DNA of 64,000 nt, taken from the NCBI GenBank assembly GCA_947498815.1, contig CANMLU010000013.1, positions 80,035-144,034 on the forward strand, in the 5' to 3' direction. Source of the DNA: an uncultured Aquimarina sp. (GTDB lineage: Bacteria > Bacteroidota > Bacteroidia > Flavobacteriales > Flavobacteriaceae). This document shows, piece after piece, positions 1-9,495 of the stretch; the stretch's first letter is position 1; each line of letters opens with the position of its first letter. The notes beneath the pieces were generated by a model. The model saw only the letters and a program-made list of their open reading frames with translations, was not told where the DNA came from and made no database searches. The translations under genes were made by a program, and so were the position numbers.

Positions 1-3000
1 CAGATTCTAGAGGAGCCAATAAATGCCTCACATTAAAAGATCAAATAATAAACGCAGAGCTTGGTATAAAGACAGAAAAATATGTTCCCATACAGACAAC
101 TGGTCGATTACTTATTACCTACAAAAACCTTGACAAGCTTCATTTAAAAGCTTTAAAAATAAACTCCAAACAGTTAAAATCTTTAAGAAAATTATATCGA
201 GTTGAAGAGCAAGTTAAGTTTATAAAAGCACTTACCACTGCTAAAACCTGGGAATCCAAAATTAATAATGAAGAAGATTATCAAACTCATACCACCGAAG
301 TGGTATTACCAAAACTCGAGCAAGGTTCATATATAATTGTAGCAACCGTTAAAGAAAACCTTTCAACAGAAACAATGTTTTCTTATGGGGACCTACAAAT
401 AAGTAATCTGGCATTAATCGAAAACAGAACTCCTGCAACATCTATTTTTCAGGTTGTTGATCGCAATAATGGGATGCCAATTGCAAATGCCAAAATACAT
501 GTTAAGAGCACCAATGAGAGAGGGTATGGAAAAAGAATTGATAAAACCTTAACCACAGATAAAAACGGGCAAGCGAACTTAACGGTTAATACCTATTACT
601 ATGATGTTACCATCACCGTATCCCACGAAAAAGACACCGCTTATTTTGAAGGGTATTACCTTAATCAAGCACATCATCTGAACTATAACGAAAACACAAC
701 CCAACACACCACATTTCTTTTTACAGATCGAAGCATTTATCGACCTGGACAAACCGTATTTTTTAAAGGGATTATGATGTCTTCTACTGGAAAAGAAGAT
801 TTCAAGGTATTACCGAATCAGTCAACTTTTGTCACCTTAAAAGATGTAAATGGACAAGATGTAAAAACTTTACATTTTAAGACCAATGATTACGGGTCAT
901 TTAGTGGTGAATTTATACTTCCTAATTCGGGGTTGACAGGGATATATACCTTACAAACGTATAATTATCAAAGTACATCGATCTCTGTAGAAGAGTATAA
1001 GCGACCAAAGTTTGAAACCAAATTCAACCCAGTTACAGAAACCTACAAGATTAATAACATCATAAAACTTACGGGTGTTGCAACTGCATATGCCGGAAGC
1101 AATATTACAGATGCCAAAGTAATCTATCGAGTACATCGAAAGGTGCAATATCCCAGATGGTGTTATTGGTATCCAAGATACACTTCAGAACCACAAGAAA
1201 TCACCCATGGAGAAACAAAAACCAATGATAAAGGGGAATATATAATCGAATTCTCTGCGCTTCCGGATCCAAGTGTTTCTAAAGAAAACCTTCCTGTTTT
1301 TAATTATGAAATCACTGCAGATGTAACCGATATAAATGGAGAAACTCGAAGTACAACAACTATTGTTAATGTTGGATATCATGCAATAACAGCAACAATG
1401 ATGATCAAAGACAAAATTGATAGAACCCAAAAAGATCATTCACTTCTCATTTCTACTTTAAATCTAAATAACGAGGCTGTGGCGGCCAAGGGAAACATTA
1501 AAGTATATAAACTAAAGGCTCCACAAAAACCAATGCGTCTTCGTCCATGGAAAGCACCCGATTATGAAGGTTTCAAAGAAGAAGAATTTACTAAATTATT
1601 TCCTCACGATGCCTTTAAAGATGAACATGACTATCGTACATGGGAAAAAGACCAACTTGTATTCGATAAGACCTTCAACACGTCCGAAACCAAAGAAAAT
1701 AGTATTGGAACTCAAGAAATTCCTTTGGGAATCATTAAAAAATGGCAATCCGGCAAATATGTCATAGAACTTAATACCAAAGATCGATTTGGTCAAGAAG
1801 TAAAAGATTTACAATACACCACACTTTACAGTCAAGATGACAATTTTACTAGTGATCAGCAGTTATTTGAAATCACAACTGATAAAAGTGCTTACAAAAT
1901 TGGCGATGATGTTATTGTTAAACTGGGTTCGACCTCAGAAGATATTACAGTAACCATTGATATTGAAAAAAACCATATCATCTCGCAAACACAACTTATT
2001 AAACTTTCTAAGAATTGCGAGACAATTAAAATCCCGGTAACAAAAGGAGACCTAGGAGGTTTTTCGGTCAGCTATAGTTTTGTGAACTATAATGGATATC
2101 AAAGCGGTACGATGTTAATCCCAGTACCTTATGAATCTAAGGAATTAAGCATAGAAACTAAAACCTTCAGAGATAAATTAATGCCTGGACAACAAGAGAC
2201 CTGGAGTTTCACGATCAAAGGTCCAAAAGGAGACAAAGTAAGTGCCGAACTACTTGCTAGCATGTACGACGCTTCTCTGGATCAGTTCAAACCCCATCAA
2301 TGGTATTTTAACCCTGTTAATCGCCCAACATATTATACGCAAAGCAGGCGACAAGCAACACAAAGTTTTGGCATTAATGCTTTCAGACTTCATAATAATC
2401 AAAACCCTGGACATTATTACAACCATCAAGGATATGATCAATTAAATTGGTTTGGACTATACTTTAGCCAGCAATATTTTGGTGGTAGAAACCGATTAAT
2501 GAAATCTGCCTCAAGAGCCCCATCTCCAATGATGGAACAGGCAAAGGTCCAGGATGGATTTGCAATGGAAGAGGCAGAAGCAGCTATGGATGATAGCTCT
2601 GTAGCAGGTTTAACCTTGGAGAACGACGAGAGAAAAGAAAACAAATCTCAAACTCCTAAAAAAGAAGAATCGCTAGAAGGTGTGAAAATTAGAAAAAACC
2701 TTCAGGAAACCGCATTTTTCTTACCACAATTAACTACCGATGCAGAAGGAAATGTAAGTTTTAATTTTACAGCTCCAGAAGCATTAACAAAATGGAAATT
2801 GCAACTATTGGCGCATACCAAAGAGATGAATTCTGTTACTCAAACATTGGAGACTGTAACCCAAAAAGAATTAATGATCCTACCAAATCCGCCTCGATTT
2901 TTAAGAGAAGGAGATAAGATTATTTTAAGTTCAAAAATATCCAACCTGGCAACCAAGGATCTTAGCGGAATTGTAGAATTACAATTATTTGATGCATTAA

Positions 3001-5033
3001 CGAACACATCTATTGATACAGATCTAAAAAACAATAATGCACGTCAAAATTTTGAAGTAACCTCCAAAGGAAACACCAACGTATCCTGGGAGCTTCAAAT
3101 TCCGGATAATGTACAAACTGTTCAATATAAAATTGTTGCCAAAGCTGGCGATTTCTCGGATGGTGAACAAAATGTACTTCCGGTATTAAGTAATCGAATG
3201 TTGGTTACAGAGACATTACCCATGTGGATTCGCTCCAACCAGACAAAAACTTTTACGTTGGATAAACTGAAGAACACTTCTTCCAACACATTAAAACACC
3301 ATAAGCTTACCTTGGAAATGACCTCTAATCCAGCTTGGTATGCGGTGCAAGCACTACCCTACCTAATGGAGTATCCTTATGAATGTTCTGAACAGACATT
3401 TTCAAGATATTATGCCAATGCTTTGGCTAGTCATATTGCAAATTCTAATCCCAGAATCCAAGAAGTATTTAACCAATGGAAATCAACAGATGCACTATTG
3501 AGTACTCTTGAGAAAAATCAAGAACTAAAATCTTTAATCATTCAAGAAACACCTTGGCTTCGCGATGCACAAAGTGAAACTGAACAAAAAAAGAGAATTG
3601 CATTGCTTTTTGATCTCAATAAAATGAATAATGAGCTACAATCTGCTCTTAATAAACTGAAACAAATGCAATATGGATCGGGTGGTTTCCCTTGGTTTAA
3701 AGGTGGACGCGAGAATCGATTTATCACACAACATATCGCTACGGGATTTGGCCATTTAAACAAATTAGGAGTTGCCAAGTTTGATGATAGCACTTCGGAT
3801 ATGCTACAAAATGCGGTTCGCTTTCTTGACAAAGAATTCGTAAGAGAATATGAAGAATTGAAAAGATATTGTAAAAGAAACAAAATTGACATTAACAAGA
3901 ACCATTTAAGCTATACTCAGGTACATTATTTATATATGCGTAGTTTCTTTGCTACTATCAAAAGACCAAAGAATACCAATGAAGCATGGAACTATTACTT
4001 GGGGCAGTCCAAAAAGTATTGGCTTGATCAAAGTTTATATACTCAAGGAATGCTGGCTTTGATATTGCACCGAAGTGATAATGGTACCGATGCTAACAAA
4101 ATTATCAGATCACTGGACGAAAAAAGCATTACCAACGAAGAACTAGGTATGTATTGGAAATCAAACACCCCAAGTTGGTATTGGTATCAAGCTCCAATTG
4201 AAACCCAATCTTTAATGATCGAAGTGTTTTCTGAAATTGAAAAAGAACCAAAACGAACAGAGATTGTGGATAACCTAAAGGTTTGGTTACTCAAAAACAA
4301 ACAAACCAATCGTTGGGAGACCACAAAAGCGACTTCGGATGCTGTATATGCATTACTCCTGCAAGGAAGTGATTGGTTATCTGTTACCGATATGGTAGAA
4401 ATTGTATTGGGAGATCAAAAAATCGATCCAAGTACTATTGAAGATGTAAAAGTAGAAGCCGGCACGGGTTATTTTAAAACTTCATGGAACGGAAATGAAG
4501 TAGTGCCCAAAATGGCCACAGCCAAAATCACCAAAAAAGGAAAAGGTATAGCTTGGGGCGCGCTATACTGGCAATACTTCGAGGATTTGGATAAAATCAC
4601 ATCTGCCAAAACACCATTGTCATTAAAGAAAAAATTATTTCTGAAAAAGAATACAGATACTGGTGAGGAAATCACAGAGATTACCGAAAAAACTAATTTA
4701 CAATTAGGTGACTTGGTCAGAGTACGTATTGAATTGAGATCTGATCGAGATATGGAATTTGTACACATGAAAGATATGAGAGCTTCTGGATTAGAACCCA
4801 TCAATGTGATCTCGCAATACAAATGGCAGGATGGTTTGGGATACTATGAAAGCACTAAGGATGCGGCGACCAATTTCTTTTTTGATTATTTACCCAAAGG
4901 AGTGTATGTTTTTGAGTATGACCTGAGAGTAAATAACAAAGGGGATTTTTCCAACGGTATCACTACCATACAAAGTATGTATGCACCAGAATTTTCGAGT
5001 CATTCTGAAGGGGTGCGAATTCGTATCCAGTAA
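1..5033 (+). CDS. Alpha-2-macroglobulin family protein, 5' truncated by window edge
   Basis: The frame is open from base 3 through base 5033 with no start needed, so the gene begins left of the window; about 1,676 residues are visible. The family consists of large envelope proteins thought to trap proteases. Visible features are repeated beta-rich macroglobulin domains, a low-complexity acidic stretch near bases 2490-2680 that may act as the bait region, then a conserved block ending in FLREGD near 2905. The thioester motif CSEQ near 3383 keeps the Cys and Gln that form the bond, and the helical thioester domain follows (GSGGFPWFKGG near 3680). In many bacteria this gene sits beside pbpC; the visible downstream neighbour is not pbpC. 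The family call is firm; the trapping role is inferred. Confidence 0.93.
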   Translation, partial: DSRGANKCLTLKDQIINAELGIKTEKYVPIQTTGRLLITYKNLDKLHLKALKINSKQLKSLRKLYRVEEQVKFIKALTTAKTWESKINNEEDYQTHTTEVVLPKLEQGSYIIVATVKENLSTETMFSYGDLQISNLALIENRTPATSIFQVVDRNNGMPIANAKIHVKSTNERGYGKRIDKTLTTDKNGQANLTVNTYYYDVTITVSHEKDTAYFEGYYLNQAHHLNYNENTTQHTTFLFTDRSIYRPGQTVFFKGIMMSSTGKEDFKVLPNQSTFVTLKDVNGQDVKTLHFKTNDYGSFSGEFILPNSGLTGIYTLQTYNYQSTSISVEEYKRPKFETKFNPVTETYKINNIIKLTGVATAYAGSNITDAKVIYRVHRKVQYPRWCYWYPRYTSEPQEITHGETKTNDKGEYIIEFSALPDPSVSKENLPVFNYEITADVTDINGETRSTTTIVNVGYHAITATMMIKDKIDRTQKDHSLLISTLNLNNEAVAAKGNIKVYKLKAPQKPMRLRPWKAPDYEGFKEEEFTKLFPHDAFKDEHDYRTWEKDQLVFDKTFNTSETKENSIGTQEIPLGIIKKWQSGKYVIELNTKDRFGQEVKDLQYTTLYSQDDNFTSDQQLFEITTDKSAYKIGDDVIVKLGSTSEDITVTIDIEKNHIISQTQLIKLSKNCETIKIPVTKGDLGGFSVSYSFVNYNGYQSGTMLIPVPYESKELSIETKTFRDKLMPGQQETWSFTIKGPKGDKVSAELLASMYDASLDQFKPHQWYFNPVNRPTYYTQSRRQATQSFGINAFRLHNNQNPGHYYNHQGYDQLNWFGLYFSQQYFGGRNRLMKSASRAPSPMMEQAKVQDGFAMEEAEAAMDDSSVAGLTLENDERKENKSQTPKKEESLEGVKIRKNLQETAFFLPQLTTDAEGNVSFNFTAPEALTKWKLQLLAHTKEMNSVTQTLETVTQKELMILPNPPRFLREGDKIILSSKISNLATKDLSGIVELQLFDALTNTSIDTDLKNNNARQNFEVTSKGNTNVSWELQIPDNVQTVQYKIVAKAGDFSDGEQNVLPVLSNRMLVTETLPMWIRSNQTKTFTLDKLKNTSSNTLKHHKLTLEMTSNPAWYAVQALPYLMEYPYECSEQTFSRYYANALASHIANSNPRIQEVFNQWKSTDALLSTLEKNQELKSLIIQETPWLRDAQSETEQKKRIALLFDLNKMNNELQSALNKLKQMQYGSGGFPWFKGGRENRFITQHIATGFGHLNKLGVAKFDDSTSDMLQNAVRFLDKEFVREYEELKRYCKRNKIDINKNHLSYTQVHYLYMRSFFATIKRPKNTNEAWNYYLGQSKKYWLDQSLYTQGMLALILHRSDNGTDANKIIRSLDEKSITNEELGMYWKSNTPSWYWYQAPIETQSLMIEVFSEIEKEPKRTEIVDNLKVWLLKNKQTNRWETTKATSDAVYALLLQGSDWLSVTDMVEIVLGDQKIDPSTIEDVKVEAGTGYFKTSWNGNEVVPKMATAKITKKGKGIAWGALYWQYFEDLDKITSAKTPLSLKKKLFLKKNTDTGEEITEITEKTNLQLGDLVRVRIELRSDRDMEFVHMKDMRASGLEPINVISQYKWQDGLGYYESTKDAATNFFFDYLPKGVYVFEYDLRVNNKGDFSNGITTIQSMYAPEFSSHSEGVRIRIQ

Positions 5034-5144
5034 TTGATCCACCTTGTAAGGTTCGATTAGATTTGTTTTAGATTAAAAAACTAATCAAACATAATATATA
5101 AATTGTATAGATTTGTATGGACAGATAGTTATGTCCGAATTTAA

Positions 5145-5822
5145 ATGAGCACCGTAAGAAAAATAGTAAGAATAACAGGAATACTTTTGAGTATTCCTGC
5201 CTTGTATTTCATATGTTCTTTACTTTTAACATACATCACCATAAACGAAAAAAATGATCTTGCCGAAAAGAAGCATAGCGTCTATCTAAGCACTAACGGC
5301 ATACATTTGGAAATCATTATTCCGAAAACCGAATTAGAACCATCCATTTTGGACGGATTAATTTATAACGAGCAGGAACAGTTTTTTTCGTTTGGATGGG
5401 GAGACAAAACCTATTATACGAAAACTTCGACCTGGTCCGATTTCTCTATTATAAATAAATGTAAAGCAGCGTTCTTTAATACGCCTGCCCTATTGCATGT
5501 AATACGATACACCACCATGCAAAATGATTGGGTTGAAATAAAAATAACGTCAACCCAACTTCAAAAAATTAATTCTTATATCCATCATACATTTCAGTTC
5601 GATTCTGAAGATAAAAAGATCATCCTACCTGGTTTGGGATATTATAAAAATGATGATTTTTATGAAGCTACAGGAAATTATAATTGCTTTAATACGTGCA
5701 ACACATGGATAAACACCGGGTTTAAACAAAGTAATATTAAAGCATGTTTATGGACTCCTTTTGATTTCAGGCTAATATCCATACACAAAAATGACATAAA
5801 GAAAACGGGAGTTGCTAAATAG
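5145..5822 (+). CDS. DUF2459 / TIGR02117 family membrane-anchored protein
   Basis: A 225-residue protein with one N-terminal membrane segment (about residues 10-31) and a domain outside the membrane. The pattern HLEIIIP, then FGWGDKTYY, then a late NCFNTCNTW block matches the DUF2459 (TIGR02117) family, whose function is unknown. Family members have a conserved His early and a Cys late, which could suggest a hydrolase-like fold, but this is inference. The gene follows the macroglobulin gene by 111 bases. Its last codons form the left arm of a strong hairpin that continues through the stop codon. Confidence 0.8.
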   Translation: MSTVRKIVRITGILLSIPALYFICSLLLTYITINEKNDLAEKKHSVYLSTNGIHLEIIIPKTELEPSILDGLIYNEQEQFFSFGWGDKTYYTKTSTWSDFSIINKCKAAFFNTPALLHVIRYTTMQNDWVEIKITSTQLQKINSYIHHTFQFDSEDKKIILPGLGYYKNDDFYEATGNYNCFNTCNTWINTGFKQSNIKACLWTPFDFRLISIHKNDIKKTGVAK

Positions 5823-5835
5823 CAACTCCCGTTTT
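5802..5835 (+). terminator. Terminator hairpin overlapping the DUF2459 stop codon
   Basis: A 16-base perfect inverted repeat (AAAACGGGAGTTGCTA and its complement) has only two bases between the arms and ends in TTTT. The stop codon TAG at 5820-5822 lies in the loop and right arm, so the last codons are also the left arm of the terminator. The tract of U residues is short in both directions, so efficiency is uncertain. Confidence 0.75.
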
Positions 5836-5863
5836 GCATATATTGAATGTTGAGAACAATATA

Positions 5864-6024
5864 ATACCATTTATCCTTTGAATTTACTGGAAAAGAAAAT
5901 TAGTGTTTTTTTGTTTCAGTGAAGAAGAAAAATCAAGCATAGCAGAGCTACGGTTTATTTTTATTCTGAAACTGATGTAAAAAAAGAACATTTTATTGCA
6001 GTAAATTCAAAGGGTAAATGGTAT
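5864..6024. repeat. 161-bp element with 26-bp terminal inverted repeats
   Basis: The left arm (5864-5889) and the reverse complement of the right arm (5999-6024) match at 25 of 26 bases. Inside lies a second, imperfect palindrome (GTTTCAG near 5918 facing CTGAAAC near 5965) centred on AGCATAGCAGAGCTACG. It fills the gap between two convergent genes. No ORF is present. It looks like a palindromic or MITE-like intergenic repeat; no second copy was seen in the window. Confidence 0.7.
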
Positions 6025-6030
6025 AACTAC

Positions 6031-6618
6031 TTATTCTTTTGGCATCATCACTACTTCAAGCGTATGAATAAATCCGTTTGACGCCTCTACATCTGTAGTA
6101 ATCAATGTGGATCCATTTCCCATTTCATCTATCAAGAAAACACTATCTCCTTTTAACGATGCTGTAATAAATTTACCTCCAAGTGTTTTTAAGGGCACAC
6201 TACCTCTACCCTCACGAACTGCTATTGCAATGTCTTCTTTGGATATAGCACTAGGGATGATATGATATTTTAAAATATCAGACAATTGATCTTTGTTTTC
6301 TGGAAGTAATAATTTCTCTACAGCCCCCTCGGGCATTTTTTCAAAAGCTAAATTTATAGGAGCTAAAATTGTAAAACGCCCATCACCGTTTAAAACCTCC
6401 TTTAGATCTGAAGCCTCAATAGCCGACGTAAGTATAGAAAAACCTTTGTCAACCGAAGTAAATTCTGAAATGGTAGGCAATTTTTCCTCTTCAGCCTTTT
6501 CTGTTGAAGTCATACTTTGAGCTATGGGTTCTTTTTTATCTTCTTTTGGAGCTTGATTACAGGCCGTAAGCAACAAGAGCCCAGATATAGCATAAAGGAA
6601 TATGTTTTTAATTTTCAT
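6031..6618 (-). CDS. FAS1 (fasciclin) domain lipoprotein
   Basis: 195 residues. It opens with a lipoprotein signal peptide ending in LLTAC, so Cys20 would be lipidated. A charged linker follows, then one FAS1 domain (about residues 55-193) with the typical signatures FTILAPINLAFEKMP and the closing NGFIHTLEVVMMP. FAS1 domains mediate adhesion or binding at the cell surface; the ligand cannot be told from sequence. The gene is single and convergent with the DUF2459 gene. Confidence 0.9.
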   Translation of the reverse strand: MKIKNIFLYAISGLLLLTACNQAPKEDKKEPIAQSMTSTEKAEEEKLPTISEFTSVDKGFSILTSAIEASDLKEVLNGDGRFTILAPINLAFEKMPEGAVEKLLLPENKDQLSDILKYHIIPSAISKEDIAIAVREGRGSVPLKTLGGKFITASLKGDSVFLIDEMGNGSTLITTDVEASNGFIHTLEVVMMPKE

Positions 6619-6835
6619 GGTGATGGTTTTTTAGTTTTTGTGTCAGAATTATCAAACGCACAAAGGCCTTTTTTCTTTGATAATCTTTGGTTAAATAAAT
6701 GTTAATGAATTCCCAAAAAACGTACTCTGCGACCACAAAAAAATTCATTCCCGATCATAATCACAAAGATAAAATCTCACCGCTTTACTCTAATATATTT
6801 GGTATATTTAGATGAAATAATTCAATCGGATATTT

Positions 6836-7882
6836 ATGAAAGTCATCAAAAGAATCTCCTTAGTAATTTTAGTAGCCATTATTACATTTGTAGCGCATAC
6901 CTTAATCTCTACAGGATATTTCAGAACCGTTGAGAATTATTTTGAAGGAAATGTGATAAAAAAAATCCCTGTACCAGGAGCTGAGGATATTATGGTGAGC
7001 CATATCGATAGTTTTGCAATCATCTCCTCTACCAATAGAGAGTTTTATCCACCTACAAAAGAAGAAAAAGGTGGATTATATAGTTTGGACTTACGTGATC
7101 AAGATTTTAGAGTTACGCATCTTACTTCATCCTTTCAGAAACCTTTTGCCCCTCATGGTATCTCTATGATAAAAAAAGATAGCACGTATAAAATAATGGC
7201 CATTAATCATACAGATCAAGGACATTCGATAGAAACTTTTACTAAAAAAGGAGATCATTTAGTTTTTGAAAAAACACTAACCGATCCATCCATGATTAGT
7301 CCAAACGATTTAGTATTGATTGACGAAAATCGTTTTTATTTTACCAATGATCATGGATATACTGAAGGAATTGGAAAGCTTTTAGAGGAATACGGTGGAC
7401 TTTCGGTATCCAATGTGGTGTATTATGATGGTACCACTTTTAGAGAGGTTGCAGATGGGATTGCCTATGCAAACGGGATCAATTTTGATCCCAAACGGAA
7501 TCTTATTTTTGTGGCTTCGCCCAGGGGATTTCTAGTTAAAGTATACTCCAAAAAAAATGATGGTTCTCTAGAATTTATTGAAGACATCCCATGTGGAACA
7601 GGAGTCGACAATATTGATATCGATACCAATGGAGATCTTTGGGTGGGTGGACATCCAAATTTACTTAGGTTTAAAGCCTACGCCAAAGGAAAAAAAGAGA
7701 CTTCTCCTTCAGAAATTATTAAAATCACCTATCGTTCTAAAGATGATTTTATGGTCGAAAAAGTATATACCGAAGATGGCACAACTATGTCAGGATCAAC
7801 CATTGGAGTGTCATACAAAGATTTGATCTTAACAGGAAATGTAATGGATGATGAATTTCTAATTTTAAAAAAGAAGAAATGA
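6836..7882 (+). CDS. Paraoxonase-like lactonase/arylesterase (SMP-30/PON fold)
   Basis: 348 residues with an N-terminal membrane anchor or uncleaved signal (residues 6-26) and a six-bladed propeller. It matches the animal paraoxonase family closely. The residues equivalent to the PON1 calcium ligands are all present: E50-D51 (in PGAED), N157 (SPND), N213 (ANGIN) and D258-N259 (VDNID), and the catalytic His is H107 (APHG). The offset from PON1 numbering settles at a constant 11 from N157 onward. PON enzymes hydrolyse lactones and aryl esters; a lactone substrate is inferred here. A TATATTTG minus-7-like box lies at 6794-6801, without a clear TTG partner. Confidence 0.85.
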   Translation: MKVIKRISLVILVAIITFVAHTLISTGYFRTVENYFEGNVIKKIPVPGAEDIMVSHIDSFAIISSTNREFYPPTKEEKGGLYSLDLRDQDFRVTHLTSSFQKPFAPHGISMIKKDSTYKIMAINHTDQGHSIETFTKKGDHLVFEKTLTDPSMISPNDLVLIDENRFYFTNDHGYTEGIGKLLEEYGGLSVSNVVYYDGTTFREVADGIAYANGINFDPKRNLIFVASPRGFLVKVYSKKNDGSLEFIEDIPCGTGVDNIDIDTNGDLWVGGHPNLLRFKAYAKGKKETSPSEIIKITYRSKDDFMVEKVYTEDGTTMSGSTIGVSYKDLILTGNVMDDEFLILKKKK

Positions 7883-7928
7883 TCCATCTATCTAAACAAG
7901 TTTATAGTCAAAGATTTTCTTAGTTAAA

Positions 7929-8504
7929 ATGAAAGATCAACTTAAAAATCATATACTACAATTTGCAAACCCAACCGAGAAAGAACTTCAATCATTTTTG
8001 GATTTGTTCGATCTCAAAAGTATAGAAAATAAGGAGTATTTAATCCAAGAAGGCCAATATTGTAGGCACCAATATTTCATTCTAAAAGGCTGTTTTAGGT
8101 CTTTTTTTGTTAACAGAAAAGGAATCGAAAAAGTAATCAATTTTGGGATTGAAAATTGGTGGCTCACGGATTTTGACGGCTTCATAAATCAAACACCTTC
8201 CGAAATTAATATTCAGGCTGCAGAAAACTCTCAAGTATTAAAAATTAGTAAAACCCAGTTAGATATTATACTAACAAATTCCCTGGAATTGAATCGATAT
8301 TTTAGGATTATACTAGAGAAAGTAAGAATCGCCGATCAAAGAAGAATACAATTTATGTACAGTTTGTCTGGCGAGGAACTATATCAAGTTTTTTGCGATC
8401 ACAATCCAAAATTTGTACAACGCATACCTCAATACATGCTAGCTTCTTATCTTGGTTTTACACCCGAATTTTTAAGTAAAATTCGAGCACGTAAAAAACT
8501 CTAG
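7929..8504 (+). CDS. Crp/Fnr family transcriptional regulator
   Basis: 191 residues. Residues about 10-120 form the cyclic-nucleotide-binding-like beta roll (YLIQEGQYCRHQYFILKGCFRSF), followed by a long dimer helix and a short C-terminal helix-turn-helix (IPQYMLASYLGFTPEFLSKIR). The cNMP-binding arginine and serine signature of E. coli Crp is not evident, so the effector is unknown. It lies just upstream of an AhpD-like and a DoxX gene, a trio often seen in flavobacteria, so it likely regulates them. Confidence 0.88.
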   Translation: MKDQLKNHILQFANPTEKELQSFLDLFDLKSIENKEYLIQEGQYCRHQYFILKGCFRSFFVNRKGIEKVINFGIENWWLTDFDGFINQTPSEINIQAAENSQVLKISKTQLDIILTNSLELNRYFRIILEKVRIADQRRIQFMYSLSGEELYQVFCDHNPKFVQRIPQYMLASYLGFTPEFLSKIRARKKL

Positions 8505-8580
8505 TATATTTCTTAATCTAGATTAATTTTTTAATCATTTCTAATGCAGAATTTTGTCTTAAACAATTAAAAAATAAGAC

Positions 8581-9033
8581 ATGGATGCAAAAAGAATTGA
8601 TATTGGAAAGATAAATCCGAGTGCATACAAACCCATATTTGAGCTGTACAACACTCTTAAGACAAGTACCTTAACCCCATCAGAGTTTTCTCTTGTTCAA
8701 ATTCGAGCCTCGCAGATCAATGGCTGTGCATACTGTATACAATTACATATTAAAGATGCTATTGAATCCGGAGAAAAACAATATCGAATACATGCACTAA
8801 GCACCTGGAAGGAATCTCCTTTTTTTACAAAAGAAGAGCAACTAATTCTTGAAATGACAGAAGATGTTACCAATATTTCTGTTCATGGATTGCGAGATGA
8901 ATTATACAAAAATGCTATCGAACATTTCGGAAAACAAAAAGTTGCAGATATTATTATGGGTATATGTTGCATCAATGTCTGGAATAGAATTGGGAGATCC
9001 ACTTTATTAACACCAATACCATCACAAGATTAA
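8581..9033 (+). CDS. Carboxymuconolactone decarboxylase / AhpD-like protein
   Basis: 150 residues, all alpha. The AhpD-core motif CAYCIQLH (about residues 51-58) carries the redox-active CxxC pair and the following His, so a peroxidase-associated thiol role is more likely than lactone decarboxylation. It sits 76 bases after the Crp-like regulator and 16 bases before the DoxX gene, which suggests co-transcription and an oxidative or xenobiotic stress function. The true substrate is unknown. Confidence 0.88.
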   Translation: MDAKRIDIGKINPSAYKPIFELYNTLKTSTLTPSEFSLVQIRASQINGCAYCIQLHIKDAIESGEKQYRIHALSTWKESPFFTKEEQLILEMTEDVTNISVHGLRDELYKNAIEHFGKQKVADIIMGICCINVWNRIGRSTLLTPIPSQD

Positions 9034-9049
9034 TCAATTCAATAGTAAA

Positions 9050-9478
9050 ATGACAATTATTTATATAAAACTCTTTCTACGAGCGAGCATTGCGTTTGGT
9101 TTTCTATCGGCTGTTGCCGATAGGTTCGGATTTTGGCCAGAAGAAAATTCCGCTTGGGGAAATTGGGCTAGTTTTTTGGAATATACACAACTAATTAACC
9201 CATGGGTTCCTCACAACTTCATTCATTTAATTGGTTCCATCGCCACACTTGCAGAAGTGCTACTAGCCTTTTTCTTAATTATAGGTTTCAAAACATCTTT
9301 AGTTGGTAAATTAAGTGGTTATCTCTTGTTAATTTTTGGATTGGCAATGACATTTACTATTGGTATTAAAGCCCCTTTGGACTACTCTGTATTTTCTGCT
9401 TCGGCGGCAGGGTTTGGTTTGAGTTTAATTCATCAAAAATATCTTGAAGTTGACACTCTTTTAAACAAGAATGAATAG
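9050..9478 (+). CDS. DoxX family membrane protein
   Basis: 142 residues with four predicted membrane helices, typical of DoxX/DoxD-like proteins (RASIAFGFLSAVADRFGFW at the start, then LAEVLLAFFLIIGFKTSLVGKLSGY). DoxX proteins are linked to thiol redox and oxidative stress in some bacteria, but the reaction is not established for most. It lies 16 bases after the AhpD-like gene and is the last gene of the Crp-linked group. Confidence 0.85.
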   Translation: MTIIYIKLFLRASIAFGFLSAVADRFGFWPEENSAWGNWASFLEYTQLINPWVPHNFIHLIGSIATLAEVLLAFFLIIGFKTSLVGKLSGYLLLIFGLAMTFTIGIKAPLDYSVFSASAAGFGLSLIHQKYLEVDTLLNKNE

Positions 9479-9495
9479 GCCATCCAACTTTAACC

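Noticed and set aside
951-1148. Minus-strand frames inside the macroglobulin, peptidase and other long genes
   Set aside because: All are complementary shadows of well-supported genes, with no conserved motif and no promoter of their own.
8581-9478. AhpD-like and DoxX genes as part of a phage or mobile island
   Set aside because: Base composition looks like the neighbours, no integrase or att-like repeats were seen, and the Crp/AhpD/DoxX trio is common chromosomal content in flavobacteria.
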